Of a DNA stretch of 64,000 nt, positions 23,417 to 34,658 are shown piece by piece. Each line of letters starts with the position of its first letter. Position 1 is the stretch's first letter. The position numbers and the translations under genes are program-made. Below the pieces are notes generated by a model. That model saw only the letters and a list, made by a program, of their open reading frames with translations, searched no databases and was not told where the DNA came from. This stretch comes from Gyrodactylus bullatarudis (taxonomy: Eukaryota; Platyhelminthes; Monogenea; Gyrodactylidea; Gyrodactylidae). The stretch lies in assembly GCA_012064415.1 (NCBI GenBank), contig SSNU01000233.1:1-64000 (forward strand), given 5' to 3'.

Positions 23417-24549
23417 ATATTTTCTGTCTTAATGTACTATCAAATTTTATTTCAGACTTCTATATTTAAATTTTCACGAATAATTTTCACATTTCTATTC
23501 AGAAGAGTTCATGCTTATTCGTTCAACGTCTTTTAATTCTGACTAATGTTAATAAAAAGTGACTATTTAATAAATAGTATTTTCTAATTGATTAGCTTCG
23601 ATCCATTGCAAGTTAGAATTTGTAAATATTTCAAATTTTCAATTAAAATATGTTATTTAGAACAGTTTTTTTCCAATAACTCTTTTAGATATTCTAATCT
23701 GCTTACTAGTTACAACTGGGAATTTCCATCGAGTATAATGATATAGAAATTCCTGTAGCCGATCGTACATCAATTAATTTGGAGTTTATTTTGGGCGGAT
23801 TTTCTTGCAGTATTTTACGTGGTTGACACTGAAACCCGTCTTTTCTGCAATGTGTTGACAGTGAGACTTTCACGAACAAGTTTATTGAAAAGGATACGGT
23901 TGACCTTTTTCATAATTGAAACTACTCAAATTGAGTTGGCGTATATATAAATATACTAACATGGTTTCGGGAAAGATCATACATCATAGACCATAGTATA
24001 CACTAAAGTTTACAATAGTCTACATTGTAGACTCTACAAAAACAATGACATAAGATTTCTTAAGTGAACCCGAAAAGAAACTTTAGTAAAAATATGCAAC
24101 ATACGTTTTAACTTTTACATGAATATCTTGAGATAATTTGATTCATCTTTTTTTTTGTTTTGGAGTTAGTCGACAAACCTTTTTTTACTCAGGTGAGGAA
24201 AAATCTTTTGTCCAGAATAAATTTAATTTTAAGGTGTTCCTGTGTTAAATGTTGTTACTTGTTAGTAATCTTGCATATTTATTTCAGTTTTTAAAAAGAG
24301 GCAGAGAGGTGAGGGTTATTTTTGACAGATAAGTCTCAGGTCGTACTGTATCCTGAAAAAAATATCATGAAACCCTCTAAAAGTACAAATTTTTACTAAA
24401 AGTACAATTTTTACCAAAATCTTATATTACTTTATGAGATTACTTTCAAGTAGATATGATAAATACTAAACTTTTAGGGCGATCAGAATGATATTTTTCA
24501 TATGTAGTATTTTCAAGAGATTTATGAAATTAACATTCTTAAGCAGCAC
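23417..24549. other. Intergenic stretch, nothing recognised
   Basis: AT-rich sequence with no open frame, splice-bounded exon or repeat that I could identify. Confidence 0.5.
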
Positions 24550-24558
24550 TTAATAATC

Positions 24559-25055
24559 ATAGTGGTACTCGATGAAATCCAGCTTAAGGCTCGTCAAGCA
24601 TCCCAAATCTGTATATGAAACAAGAAGTTCGTTTATTAGATGCTGAGTATTTCTGGCTCTGCAATTACCAAAACATCGATTCCACAAAGATCTGTAAGCA
24701 TTCCATGCTCTTAATTCTGGATCCTGTAAATAGAGAAGTATCAAATTATCATTCATTTAGGTTCTGTGAGGACCTGTGAATACTCCTTCATTGATTTGGT
24801 AATTGCAGAGCCAGAAATACTCAGCATCTAATAAACGAACTTCTTGTTTCATATACAGATTTGGGATGCTTGATGAGCGTTAAGCTGCATTTCATCAAGT
24901 ACCACTATGATTTCTTCCCAAGAAGAGCTCTCGGAGCGATGTCCAACGAACAAGGGGAGAAGTTCCATCAAGACATAAACTTTTTAGAAGAATGTTATGC
25001 AGATGTGAACATAAGAAATTGTTTATCAGATTATTGCTGGCTGATAAAAACCTGA
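24559..25055. pseudogene. Inverted duplicate of a repeat-associated animal protein fragment
   Basis: Two arms (about 24559-24671 on the minus strand and 24796-24911 on the plus strand) encode the same block, RARNTQHLINELLVSYTDLG. The plus arm continues to GAMSNEQGEKFHQDINFLEE and SDYCWLIKT (stop at 25055). The minus copy has upstream sequence ELRAWNAYRSLW after a splice-like acceptor. This is the pattern of an uncharacterised, highly repeated family in arthropod, Hydra and other animal genomes (consensus like LGCNMSLKxHFL...SDEQGERFHQDI...ADYCW). Both copies are fragments, so this is a decayed, fold-back-duplicated piece of a dispersed repeat and not a gene. The family identification is from memory. 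Confidence 0.65.
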
Positions 25056-26536
25056 TAATGCAAATTCATAAAATAAAGATTTTATTTTATAAAATATGGG
25101 AACGAATTTTTTAAGTGACTAAACTTTTTGAAGCATTGCTGAGCTTAGACAAGATTTCAATTACACCAAAAGTTTTAAAGTGAAAACTCAGATAAATTAG
25201 CTACGATTTGATGTATCTCTCACCTTAATTCGATGCATCAATATCATCAGAAGAATAAGTTTCAAGAAACTTTCAATTGCATACTGAATAGCTTCCCCTG
25301 CATCTTAGAGTCAGAAGATAATTTTATCGTGTATAATTATAAAATCTGTATAATAACTATAAGTTATACAAGTTAAAATTCTTTAGTTTCAAGGAAACTT
25401 GATTTTCGTAAATTTCAAGAACTAATCTTGAGCGGAAAAAACTAAAAACCGACTGTAATAAGAAACTCACGAGTCTCTTTTATAAAACTCTCATTTTGAG
25501 TTTCTAATTTGAAAGTAGAGCGAAGAATCCAAAATCAATTTTGCAAGCTTGTCTGATGGTGAAGAATAATTTCAAACTCATACCTCCCTGTGCTTATTAA
25601 ATGGATTTTTTTCATAAAATCTTCAAATTGCAAATATAAATTTCTTCAGTCAGAATAAAAATATTTCATTATGTGGAGAGAGAACCCTTCTTTACTCTCT
25701 AATATTTGTAAAAAGTAATGGATATGTTTTTAAATTTTATTTACACAACTAAAAGTTCTACAGCTGATTGAAATCGTCTGTAATTTTGATTTTTCAAGTT
25801 ATCCCTCAGAGCAGAGAAACATCTTTTAATGCTTGTGAGAACTTTATTCGTTCTCAACGCCAAAATTAATAGCCTTATTTAACTTGAATTTATTTTAACA
25901 AAAACTGAATATTCAATATTTTTTTCCTAAAAATTTATATTGAAATTTTTGTAAGAATTGTTAATTCTAATTTTGTTTTAACTACTAGCTCTACATGGGA
26001 ACAATGTAAAAGTTTATGTAAATTTGATATTTATTCAACTTAGCTAAGGGAGTTACTCCAAATTATGAAAAGGTTACATTAATTTAGTCCAAGAAAGAAT
26101 CTAATTTTTGTAGACCAAGAACAATGTCTCTCTGTGTAGACAGCTAGGCAACTGTCAGAATTTGAGTCGGCTCACCTGGAAATTAACAAAATGTCTCTAC
26201 TTCTTTGATACGTTCCAGTTCTTGAATAGTTTTTATTGATATTGAAGGATTAAATACTTCTGTCCGATGGTTAGAGTCAGTGTGATGAAATAATCCAATT
26301 CCGTGCATGGTTCTTATGCAGTTTTATTCAATTTGAGAGCATAGTTGAATTTCCTCGTAATTGATTGGATTTTAATATTAAATAGAGAGAACTAACTTTT
26401 GATTGGCTAAACTATTTTTTTTTATTCAGTTTTGAAAGTATGCAATTGAGAGTAAAATTGAAATTCAATTAAATCAACATCCAAAAAAAAGGATTTCTTA
26501 TTCAATTACCTCTCTCTCTGTCTTTAGAGTTGTTAA
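25056..26536. other. Intergenic stretch, nothing recognised
   Basis: AT-rich sequence with no supported coding region. A pyrimidine tract followed by CTTTAG at about 26512-26526 looks like a 3' splice site just before the 26537 start codon, so a 5'UTR exon of that gene may lie upstream. Confidence 0.4.
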
Positions 26537-26851
26537 ATGCTGTTATTTGAAGGGGAGCCCTTGTTGTTTGGATTATTTTCCGTAACTGTTTTCTCCCTAT
26601 TGATTGGAGGTTGCCTTTGGGGCTCAAATGAAGATTCTGGTAATATGCCAGGTATGTATGTTGGGATAGCAATATTCACAATTGGCCTATTCACTCTGGT
26701 CTCATTCACGATTGTACTGACAATGAAGAAGCTGAAAGATTTCAAGGAGAATAAAAAACAGAAAGAAGAACTCTTGCGATTACAACGTAAAATCATGGAA
26801 GAGGATAATTTTATTGTGGGCCATTTGAATCCTGCCTTAGTGCCCGATTGA
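26537..26851 (+). CDS. Small two-pass membrane protein of unknown function
   Basis: An intact frame of 104 residues. Two hydrophobic segments (about residues 9-29 and 42-63) are separated by a short Gly/Asn/Asp loop (GSNEDSGNMPG). They are followed by a highly charged, probably helical tail (KKLKDFKENKKQKEELLRLQRKIMEED) that would face the cytosol, and a hydrophobic C-terminus (NPALVPD). I do not recognise the family. Codon-like composition, an ATG in good context and a 3' splice-like CTTTAG about ten bases upstream argue that it is a real gene whose 5'UTR may be spliced. No homology can be claimed. Confidence 0.6.
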   Translation: MLLFEGEPLLFGLFSVTVFSLLIGGCLWGSNEDSGNMPGMYVGIAIFTIGLFTLVSFTIVLTMKKLKDFKENKKQKEELLRLQRKIMEEDNFIVGHLNPALVPD

Positions 26852-29800
26852 TCTTTCCTTCCCCTCTGAAATCAGACATTTACAGAAAACAAAAGAATGA
26901 CAACTATTTTTCTATGTTCCAATAATACAAAGTCCCTCGAATGATCTTCAAGAGTGACGTGATAACACCCTTAACAATTGAATCATCACTCTTTTCTTCA
27001 TATACTCGAATGAAGGATTAAACTGTAATTTGAGTTAATTACTAAAAATTGATTCAATTTCTTTTAACAAGAGAGCATTATTTTTGGATATAAACACTAT
27101 TATTGAATTTATATTGTAAATATATTGTATTTTATTGTTATTCAGTCAATAATACATATTTCTTGACACTTAAATATTATGCACTGTATAATTTTGGCCC
27201 CAAGAGAAATATCCTTAGTAAGGCTACTTGTTCCAATCAGATTTCTATTGAGCTTTTAATGCATGATGATTTGGACAAGTTGTAATTGTTCGCAATACAA
27301 TGAATTTAAAATTTATGCATAAAAAGATTAGTACAAGGAGTATCTCTCATGTCAAATACATACCAAATGATACATGAGAAATTAAGATGGTAAGTTTAAC
27401 GATTATTCTGTATTTTATCGCTACACATCATTAAAACAAATTGCAGTTCCTCGAATTAAAGATCAGATGGTAAAAAGCTTAAACGAACCCATCTATCATG
27501 AAAGTACAGAATATATGCATTTATAGCTTTTAGAAATCCTAAGAGTCGTTACTGTTCAAAGTAATGCTCAATGTATTACGATGATTAAATTGTCTGCAGA
27601 AAATGCCACAATTTGGCTCATTAAAAAATTTCAGATACACGGATTATTTACAAAATTGCATGAAAGATACTGAGACTCACTTTATTCTTTGAGCGGTAAA
27701 CATCCTTAGATGAAGCAAGTTTTTACAACCGTGCTTTACACCTCAACCAATCAAGTTAAGAGTCAGTGGTCAGCTTCACATGTCAATGAAATTCTTATAG
27801 ATTTCATGTAGGATTTATACTTTAATTTAATTCAGTTGCTCTTATCTTTTACGAATTAGGTTGTAAAGTGTAGTACTGTAAAAAGTATTCTTCAAGATTC
27901 TAACCAGTGATCCAGAATAATTTGCCTATTGTTTTTGATATATTTGAGGGTCTAACATTTTTAATGATTCACGTTAGATTAATAAAGGATTCTCAGCAAA
28001 ACAGAGAGACGCCCAAAATTCAAGTTGAATATTCTTTCTTCCCTGAGCAATTTACAAAGTGTATTTTCTGCACTGGTATAATCAATAAAATATTAAAATA
28101 ATTCCCAAGTTGCTATAGTGAGAAATTCAAACAATATAATCTATATCTCTGACGATGGAGAATACAGAACATATGATTTCTTTGAATTAAATCTTCAACA
28201 GTATCAGTGACTATCTTATAATCGATTGGCGCTTTAGAAAAAAAAATTTACATTGTTCTAAAAAGTTATTCCGACTTGAAGTAACAAAGTATTGTAAATT
28301 AGTGAATAAAAAGGGCTTGTTGAGACAAGCCTCTCACCATGATGTAAACAAATCCATGTGCGGATTTACAAATTGTAATTTGGTTATAGTTTTTTTTAGG
28401 AATAATTTCCTTAAATAATCCTGTAATGATTTTTTAAATAAAAGAAATATTTCAGCATCTTTTGAACCCTTGCACTATCACAGAACGAATTAAGTAATCG
28501 ATTTCTAGGTAATCTATAGAACATGATCCCTTTCATATTTTGAAGTAATTTATCTGAATGACACAGAGTCTAAAGACTTTTTAACATCGATAATATTGAA
28601 AAGGATTCCTTGCGGTGTCCTGTAAGTTCTTAATCAAGGCCTATCGTATTGATTAAGAAGAGTTTCTAAGGAATCAAAAAAATAATATCCGGTTGGGTAG
28701 ACAAGTGATCTTCTTTGTAAGACTTGACATATTTCGAGAACAGTCATTTGTTAAACTCAAATATGAGTAGTCCTTTATTTTGCTTTCGAGTTGAACAGTC
28801 ATGTGAGCGGAAATCCAATATTTCACATTCGTTTTCATCTCTTTTTAATGGAGGAGGAAACTCTTTCTCTTGTGAGTGTGGATGATCGATCAGTTGTAGT
28901 TTTTAGTTGAAAATCAAATGATATACTCCATCAATATTTAAATTGATTTTTATGCTCAATAATAATAATAACTCATAGGATATTCATACAAATTCTTTCT
29001 TCAATCACCAGACTATGGAGTGAAATTCTCAAGGCATTACGTGATAATTTATTCTTGCATAACAATCTCTCTTTAGTACACAAAGAAAAAGTAAAACAGT
29101 TTGAAATTTGATTTCTTTTATTATTCTACAACTCGATTTGTAATTTTGAATAATTTTCCCCTAAAATAGTCATGGGTTCTTGATGTTTCAAAATTATTCA
29201 AGCGAAAATTCGGAAAATAACTCGATTTTTCTGTAGTTTTCAAAAGCTTTTCCCTTGGAATCCAAAGTTGGAGGTAATAGAAATTTTTAGAGATGCCCAA
29301 CTATTCTGAGAACTAGATTAATTTTAGCATTGAGACAAAACTATTGAAATATCACTTTTAAACAAAAATAACAAGTCTCACTACAAAGATTATTGAATAA
29401 TTATAAGCATCAATCTAACAGGAAAAAGCTATACGAACAACATAAAATTGATTATTCTATGGATTTAACAGTTGATGAATTTTCTTGATGATGTTCATGG
29501 GGAAATGTAATGCAATCAATCTTCGGTAAAGGCAATTAAGCTTTTTTTATTTTATTATTAATATACTTTTAAGTAGTTAGACAAAATTCTAAATAATTTT
29601 AATAATAAAAATAATAAATAAAATGGACCAGTTTGGTTTCCAATATTGAGACGTTTTCGCACTTCAGATAGTTTCGAAACAGGCTCTACAATTGTAGCTC
29701 CAAAATATGAAATTAAAAAAAATTAACTCTTGAACAGAAATCGTCTGACTTTTATTGTTGATAAAATCTCGAAAATGTTCAATTAATTACCTGTTCAAAG

Positions 29801-30238
29801 AAATTTTTGCATTCATCTTAAAAGCATTTTATTCAATTGTAAGAACAGGAATAAAACGCAATGGTCGTAAACCTGTCAAAACAAACCCATTGAAACGGGG
29901 CATGGAAACTGAAAAAAAACCATGAAGAGTTTCTCCTTTGATCTAATTCTCCAAGAAAATCCAACATAAAATTTTTTGTTTGTATGTCAACTTATGGTTT
30001 TCTTTCTTTAACAATCTTTTTGCTTTTACTTCATTTAAATGATAATACGTAACAACAACAGCAACAAATGTATGTAGGATTGCATTGCATAGGTATAAAA
30101 AGAGCAATTTTATGTCTTTCATCTTATGTAAACTGTATATAGTAATGATACATTTTAAATAGTCATAAAAATGAATGATTTTTCTTTCCACATTTACGCC
30201 ATTTTTTTAAAAATAAATCCCATACAACGCTATTTGCC
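26852..30238. other. Gene-poor intergenic stretch
   Basis: Long AT-rich sequence. Short open frames such as 27103-27285 and 27907-28101 have compositions expected of random AT-rich DNA and no recognisable motifs. No tRNA, rRNA or transposon ends were recognised. Confidence 0.45.
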
Positions 30239-30442
30239 ATGTCTAAACTACTACAAATTTCCTTGCCGGAACTATTAAGAAAATTTTCCCTCCATACATG
30301 CTATGGTCCTTACTCCAAGGCTGATCTAAACGCCATCTGGCTAAGGAGAATAGCATTCTTAGCTGTACTCTATCACAATATCTCGTCTACGGCCAACCTC
30401 AAGAGGTTTTTACGATCCTTCTTAGAACGCTTCATCCCTTGA
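30239..30442 (+). CDS. Possible small orphan protein (67 aa)
   Basis: A frame from ATG to TGA with richer G+C than its surroundings. It encodes a Leu/Arg/Ser-rich peptide ending LKRFLRSFLERFIP. An AATAAA-like motif follows at about 30474. There is no recognisable domain and no signal peptide. It could be a fragment of a larger spliced gene or a chance frame. It lies 270 bp upstream of, and co-directional with, the 141-residue gene at 30715. Confidence 0.3.
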   Translation: MSKLLQISLPELLRKFSLHTCYGPYSKADLNAIWLRRIAFLAVLYHNISSTANLKRFLRSFLERFIP

Positions 30443-30714
30443 GTCAGTTTTGATGGTTTTATTAACTTTTTCAAATAAATAAAAATCTTATATATTTAAA
30501 GTATAAGTAAGAAACTCATCAAATGAACAAGTAAATATTCAACTCCCCCGGCCCCTAATGGTTACTAAGTAAAAATTTGTTTTGTGTCTCAGTTCAGTTG
30601 ATCTCTGAAGTATTCTAGGGGTAGGTTACTAGAATTTAAAATGTCAAATAAAATCTTGAAAAAATTCTAAATAAAATTGTATATAAGCTATCCTGAGTTT
30701 GGTGGAGTTTAAAG

Positions 30715-31140
30715 ATGTCTCAATTTATTATGGAACTTATGCTTGTTAATAGGGAGTGTGGAAGACAACTTGAATGGTTGATGGAAAATCAAAGGCCAAC
30801 AAAGGAAGAGATCTTGAGGAGGATGACTGCTATCTTGTTCATTTGTACTGGAAACCCCCTTTTGTTAGCAGTTCGAATCCGATTAGAACCAATAATAAGA
30901 ATTACTTTGAACGTCTACCCTATGCTCTCTCGTCAAATATTGGCAGACTACCAAAGCATTCTTGAAGCTACACAAGAGACAACAAATTTTTTCTTCATCA
31001 AGGACAATTCAGGAGAAATAACTGGATTGAGACCCGTGGACCAAGTTAACAGAATGATGGAAAGAAGACGTAGAGAACTTATGGAACAAATTGATAGTGA
31101 TAGTGGTCAGGAAGATAATTCTTCCTGTTCAATAATGTGA
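30715..31140 (+). CDS. Unknown 141-aa protein with C-terminal CaaX-like motif
   Basis: An intact, apparently intronless frame. A TATA-like ATATAAG lies at 30681-30687, about 30 bases before the ATG, implying a very short 5' leader. AATAAA-like sequence directly follows the stop. The protein is largely helical with a hydrophobic centre (AILFICTGNPLLLAVRIRLEP), an Arg-rich helix (RMMERRRRELMEQ), an acidic tail and the terminal tetrapeptide CSIM. A Cys four residues from the end with Ile and Met fits a farnesylation signal, so membrane association is possible. I do not recognise the family. The unusually compact promoter arrangement could also fit a retroposed or transferred gene. Confidence 0.6.
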   Translation: MSQFIMELMLVNRECGRQLEWLMENQRPTKEEILRRMTAILFICTGNPLLLAVRIRLEPIIRITLNVYPMLSRQILADYQSILEATQETTNFFFIKDNSGEITGLRPVDQVNRMMERRRRELMEQIDSDSGQEDNSSCSIM

Positions 31141-33270
31141 AAATAAAAATACAGATCAGTGTACACATTTATCCATGCTAATTCTGTTTATCAGATTTTT
31201 TATTAAAAAGTTAAAAATCTATTTTTAGATCTTGTTAATCTCTCCTCAGGTTTTTATTTAACTACTGAGTACTAGGTGTGAATACTTGCTATCTCGTCTG
31301 ACTCTATATTCTTCTAAATAACCAAACAGAGATGTGAGAAATCGATAAATTTGGGAATTAGTGATTTTTAAAAAATTCTGATTATTTTCATCAAGGTCTC
31401 GAAATTTCCTGGAAATTTTTATTAACCGGTTTAAAAAGCACACTTTCACTGATTTAAGAGAAAAAAGATTTAGAAAATAATTTTTTTCAAATTACGAGTT
31501 GGCGCGATTTTTTCATTTTTCAAACTCTGAGTGCAAAAATTCCATCTTCAGACCATCTTCATTGCTTAATTAATCAGGATAATCCTAGATTAGTTCAAAT
31601 TTAGTTCCATCGTTTTGGAAAAGGTGAACAATTTTTACTCATTGTTTAATCATGCCTGAGTATCTTGAAATATAAGCAGAAAAGTCCCAAAATTGTACAA
31701 TGAAGAAAAACATTACCACAGAATACAATCAGTGAAAAATGGTTAATCTTTATAGACTAAGAACTAAAGGACTATATGAACTGAATGCAGCCAAAGAAAG
31801 TTGGACTATCAGAAAGTTAAACTCTATACAACTCGATAATAATTACATGGATTTTCCATAACCATTCGAAGCCTACTCCTCTTTTCTGTGAACAAGAATA
31901 ATTCTGCATTGCAATAAAAAGCAATAAAATCCCCCAATACAATACCTGGGAGGTATACACACAGATATTTGCAAGATGAAATAATAAATTCCAAAGTCAT
32001 TCAAAAGAAGAAAGTTTAAATTTACAACTCCTAATTAAATGACAGCGTAAAAATGTATTACCATGTAGATAAATATATACATAATATACACTGTATATTG
32101 TACTAAAGATATCAACACACATACAAAGATTAAATTCATCTCATATACCATTAGTATATTGTATTACATTGTTCGGGTCATAAAATGGGAGAAATAAACT
32201 GATTCATTTTTTTATCGGCTGTAGTTGTAGAAGGAAGCGAGTTTTGTCTAAACTATTCAGATGAGGCATTGTGTTTTAATTAAATTTGTTTACCCAAGAA
32301 ACTTTTAGAGATTGATGATGCAATAAAAGAATGTTCCACCAACCACTCGAAAAGTGTTAAGGCAGTCGTTTCTCAGTTTATCTTCAATGTCTCAAATTGA
32401 AATATTCATATGAATAGATTTAAATCTTCAAGAGACTCCTTGAATTTAGATTAGATTGGTTAAGATTAATAGAAGAATACATAATCAATCTTTATGTTTC
32501 TATATTTTATTCCAGTTTCTTCCGACTTGGGTCAAGCATTTTTCAAAAGAATTTCGTAAATTTTCAAGTTGAATATTGTAAGTTTTCATTTCGTTTCCGT
32601 ATGGCTATTGGATTCATTCATCAAATGCGAATATTTTTAAATTATTTCGTAAGTTTACAAATCATTCTTTTGCTATTTTATAAATGAATTTTAAACACGA
32701 AAACTTACAATAATCTATTGAAAATTTTTTTTGAAAATCATCCAAAAATGCTAAAGAACCTCAAATAATAATGTTTTCAAACTTTCTTCAGGATATTTTT
32801 TTGTATCATAAATCATTAATAAGGAATTAATTGTTGCCTAAATTTCAAGAATAATCATTTTTAATCTATTTTTTCATTCCAATACTTTAATTCCTATTAA
32901 AATTCTATAGATTGTCAGATTCACCATATACGAAGACCAATTAGTATTGATTTAGTTTTGAAATGAAAATTTTTAATTTCTTGTTAGCTGAGAAATTTGA
33001 AATTCGTCATATAAATCATAGAATCTAGTCAATAGATGGTGATTAAAAACTTGAGAACGATTCAAGTTTAACGAGTTTCTATGAGGTTTAATAATTCTGA
33101 ATGTAGCAAATAAAACGGAAATCAATTCACCCTCTTACTTTTTTAAATGCTTATTCGTCTTGATTGGAGAAATGGAATGATTCTACCGATCTACTCAAGC
33201 TTTTGGAGTTAATCTCCATTTAACGAATAAATATATAAAATATTATTTTTTTGAAATAATCTTGGTTTTA
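31141..33270. other. Intergenic stretch, nothing recognised
   Basis: AT-rich sequence with no supported exon. The last part (33241-33270) contains the short 3' flank of the minus-strand Hox gene, whose polyadenylation-like AATAAA lies immediately beyond the stop codon. Confidence 0.45.
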
Positions 33271-34658
33271 TTAACGAAAATTTTCAATAGGATTCAAGTC
33301 AATACTAAAAGGAAATTTATTTGTAGAATTAGTGTTAAAGTTATGATTTTCACCAGAATTATTGTAAGGTTCGTAAAAACTGTGAGGCATTGGAAAGGAG
33401 ATGTTTGATTGATTTCCCATTGTATTGCAATTCATTGAACTCTGTAGGCCTGGTAGAAGAAAAGGATTGGATGATGTGAACGGTCTCAGGAGGAATTCCG
33501 TAGACGAAGACCACTTGCCCACATTGTTCATGGTGTTTTTGAGAATTTTCGATTCAAAATTACTTTCCTGGTCCTCATCAGAGGCTGATGAGGCAGAGTC
33601 TGTCGGTTTACTTTTTTGACTTGTCTGAGGATCAATCTCTTGGCTAAAAGAGGGACCCTTTTCGCGGTTTTTCAGCTTCTTCTTTTTCATTCGTCTATTC
33701 TGGAACCAAACTTTAACTTGTCTCTCAGATAAACTCAGTTTACAAGATATTTCCCATCGTTTCTGTCGTGTTATATAGGGGGTTGTTAGGAATTCATTTT
33801 CTAACATCATGGTCTGATATCTTGTATATGGTTTACGTTTCTTTTTCGAATGGCAATCATTCGTACTGAAAGTATCATCCTCCGTTGTATTTGTCTGGGA
33901 GGTTTGATTATCAACTTGGTCCGTGACAGTCAAATTATTTGCTTGGCTCGTAAAATTCTGGCATATCTGCTGATAGGCCATATAGTGCTGATATGCTTGA
34001 GTTGGATGCGTCATCAAGTTGTCCCATTGGCGGTTGAAAAAGTTATTATTTTCAGTAGTTGTGTTATGCGGCTTTGTAGCTTGGTCTGCTGGTGATGTTG
34101 TATTTTCTGAGGTGTACATTGAAGTTGGGTCTAAATGATGACCCAACTGGCTGTACGAATTATAGAAAGACTCGGAATATACTTTGGACTGAAATTGATT
34201 TGATTCAAATGATTCATTAGAATTCTAAAATTATTAGAAAAAAGTTTAGTTTCTTCTATGTTGCCTCTATAGGAAATTGGTAAAAAATTTTAAGAGTCAA
34301 AGATCAATACAAACCAGAAGAAGACCTAGTCAGGAAGCGGGAAGCAAAATCGTTGTTTAATTATCCATTTTCGATAGCTTTCTCAAGGACTGCTTGGTTC
34401 TACCTTAATCTGATTTCTTATTTATCATCGTGGTAAGTTTGTAGAATACTGAGAAGTCGAAATAATTTGCAAACTATAACATTCATTAAATTTACCCTTT
34501 TCAATGCTGAATAGTAGATTCAAAAGGCTTACTTTAATCTTGCCATTGGTCCGGTTAACCTCTTCATGGGTCAACTTTCTCTCTGGTAATATTAGTCCAG
34601 TGGATTCTTTGAGAAACGGCTGACCTTCTTGTCCTCTGAATCTACTTACTAATTCCAT
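33271..34658 (-). CDS. Post2: Posterior-class Hox homeodomain protein (Post2/Abd-B-like)
   Basis: A transcription factor of the posterior Hox class. Exon 2 (33271-34224) carries the homeodomain at about residues 169-228. Its start reads [11 protein letters not shown], helix 2 has [14 protein letters not shown], and helix 3 has [18 protein letters not shown] with the expected W-F-Q-N-R recognition residues. KRKPY, QKRWEI and RQVKVW are posterior-group signatures. The [14 protein letters not shown] string is what I recall for lophotrochozoan Post2 rather than arthropod Abd-B (YVSKQKRWELARNL). Upstream is an Asn/Thr/Ser/Gln-rich region and no canonical YPWM. Exon 1 (34533-34658, [12 protein letters not shown]...) is inferred from an ATG, a GTAAGC donor and frame continuity into a TTTTAG acceptor; it is less certain than exon 2. 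Predicted length is 359 residues. No other Hox gene is in the window, so clustering cannot be judged. Confidence 0.85.
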
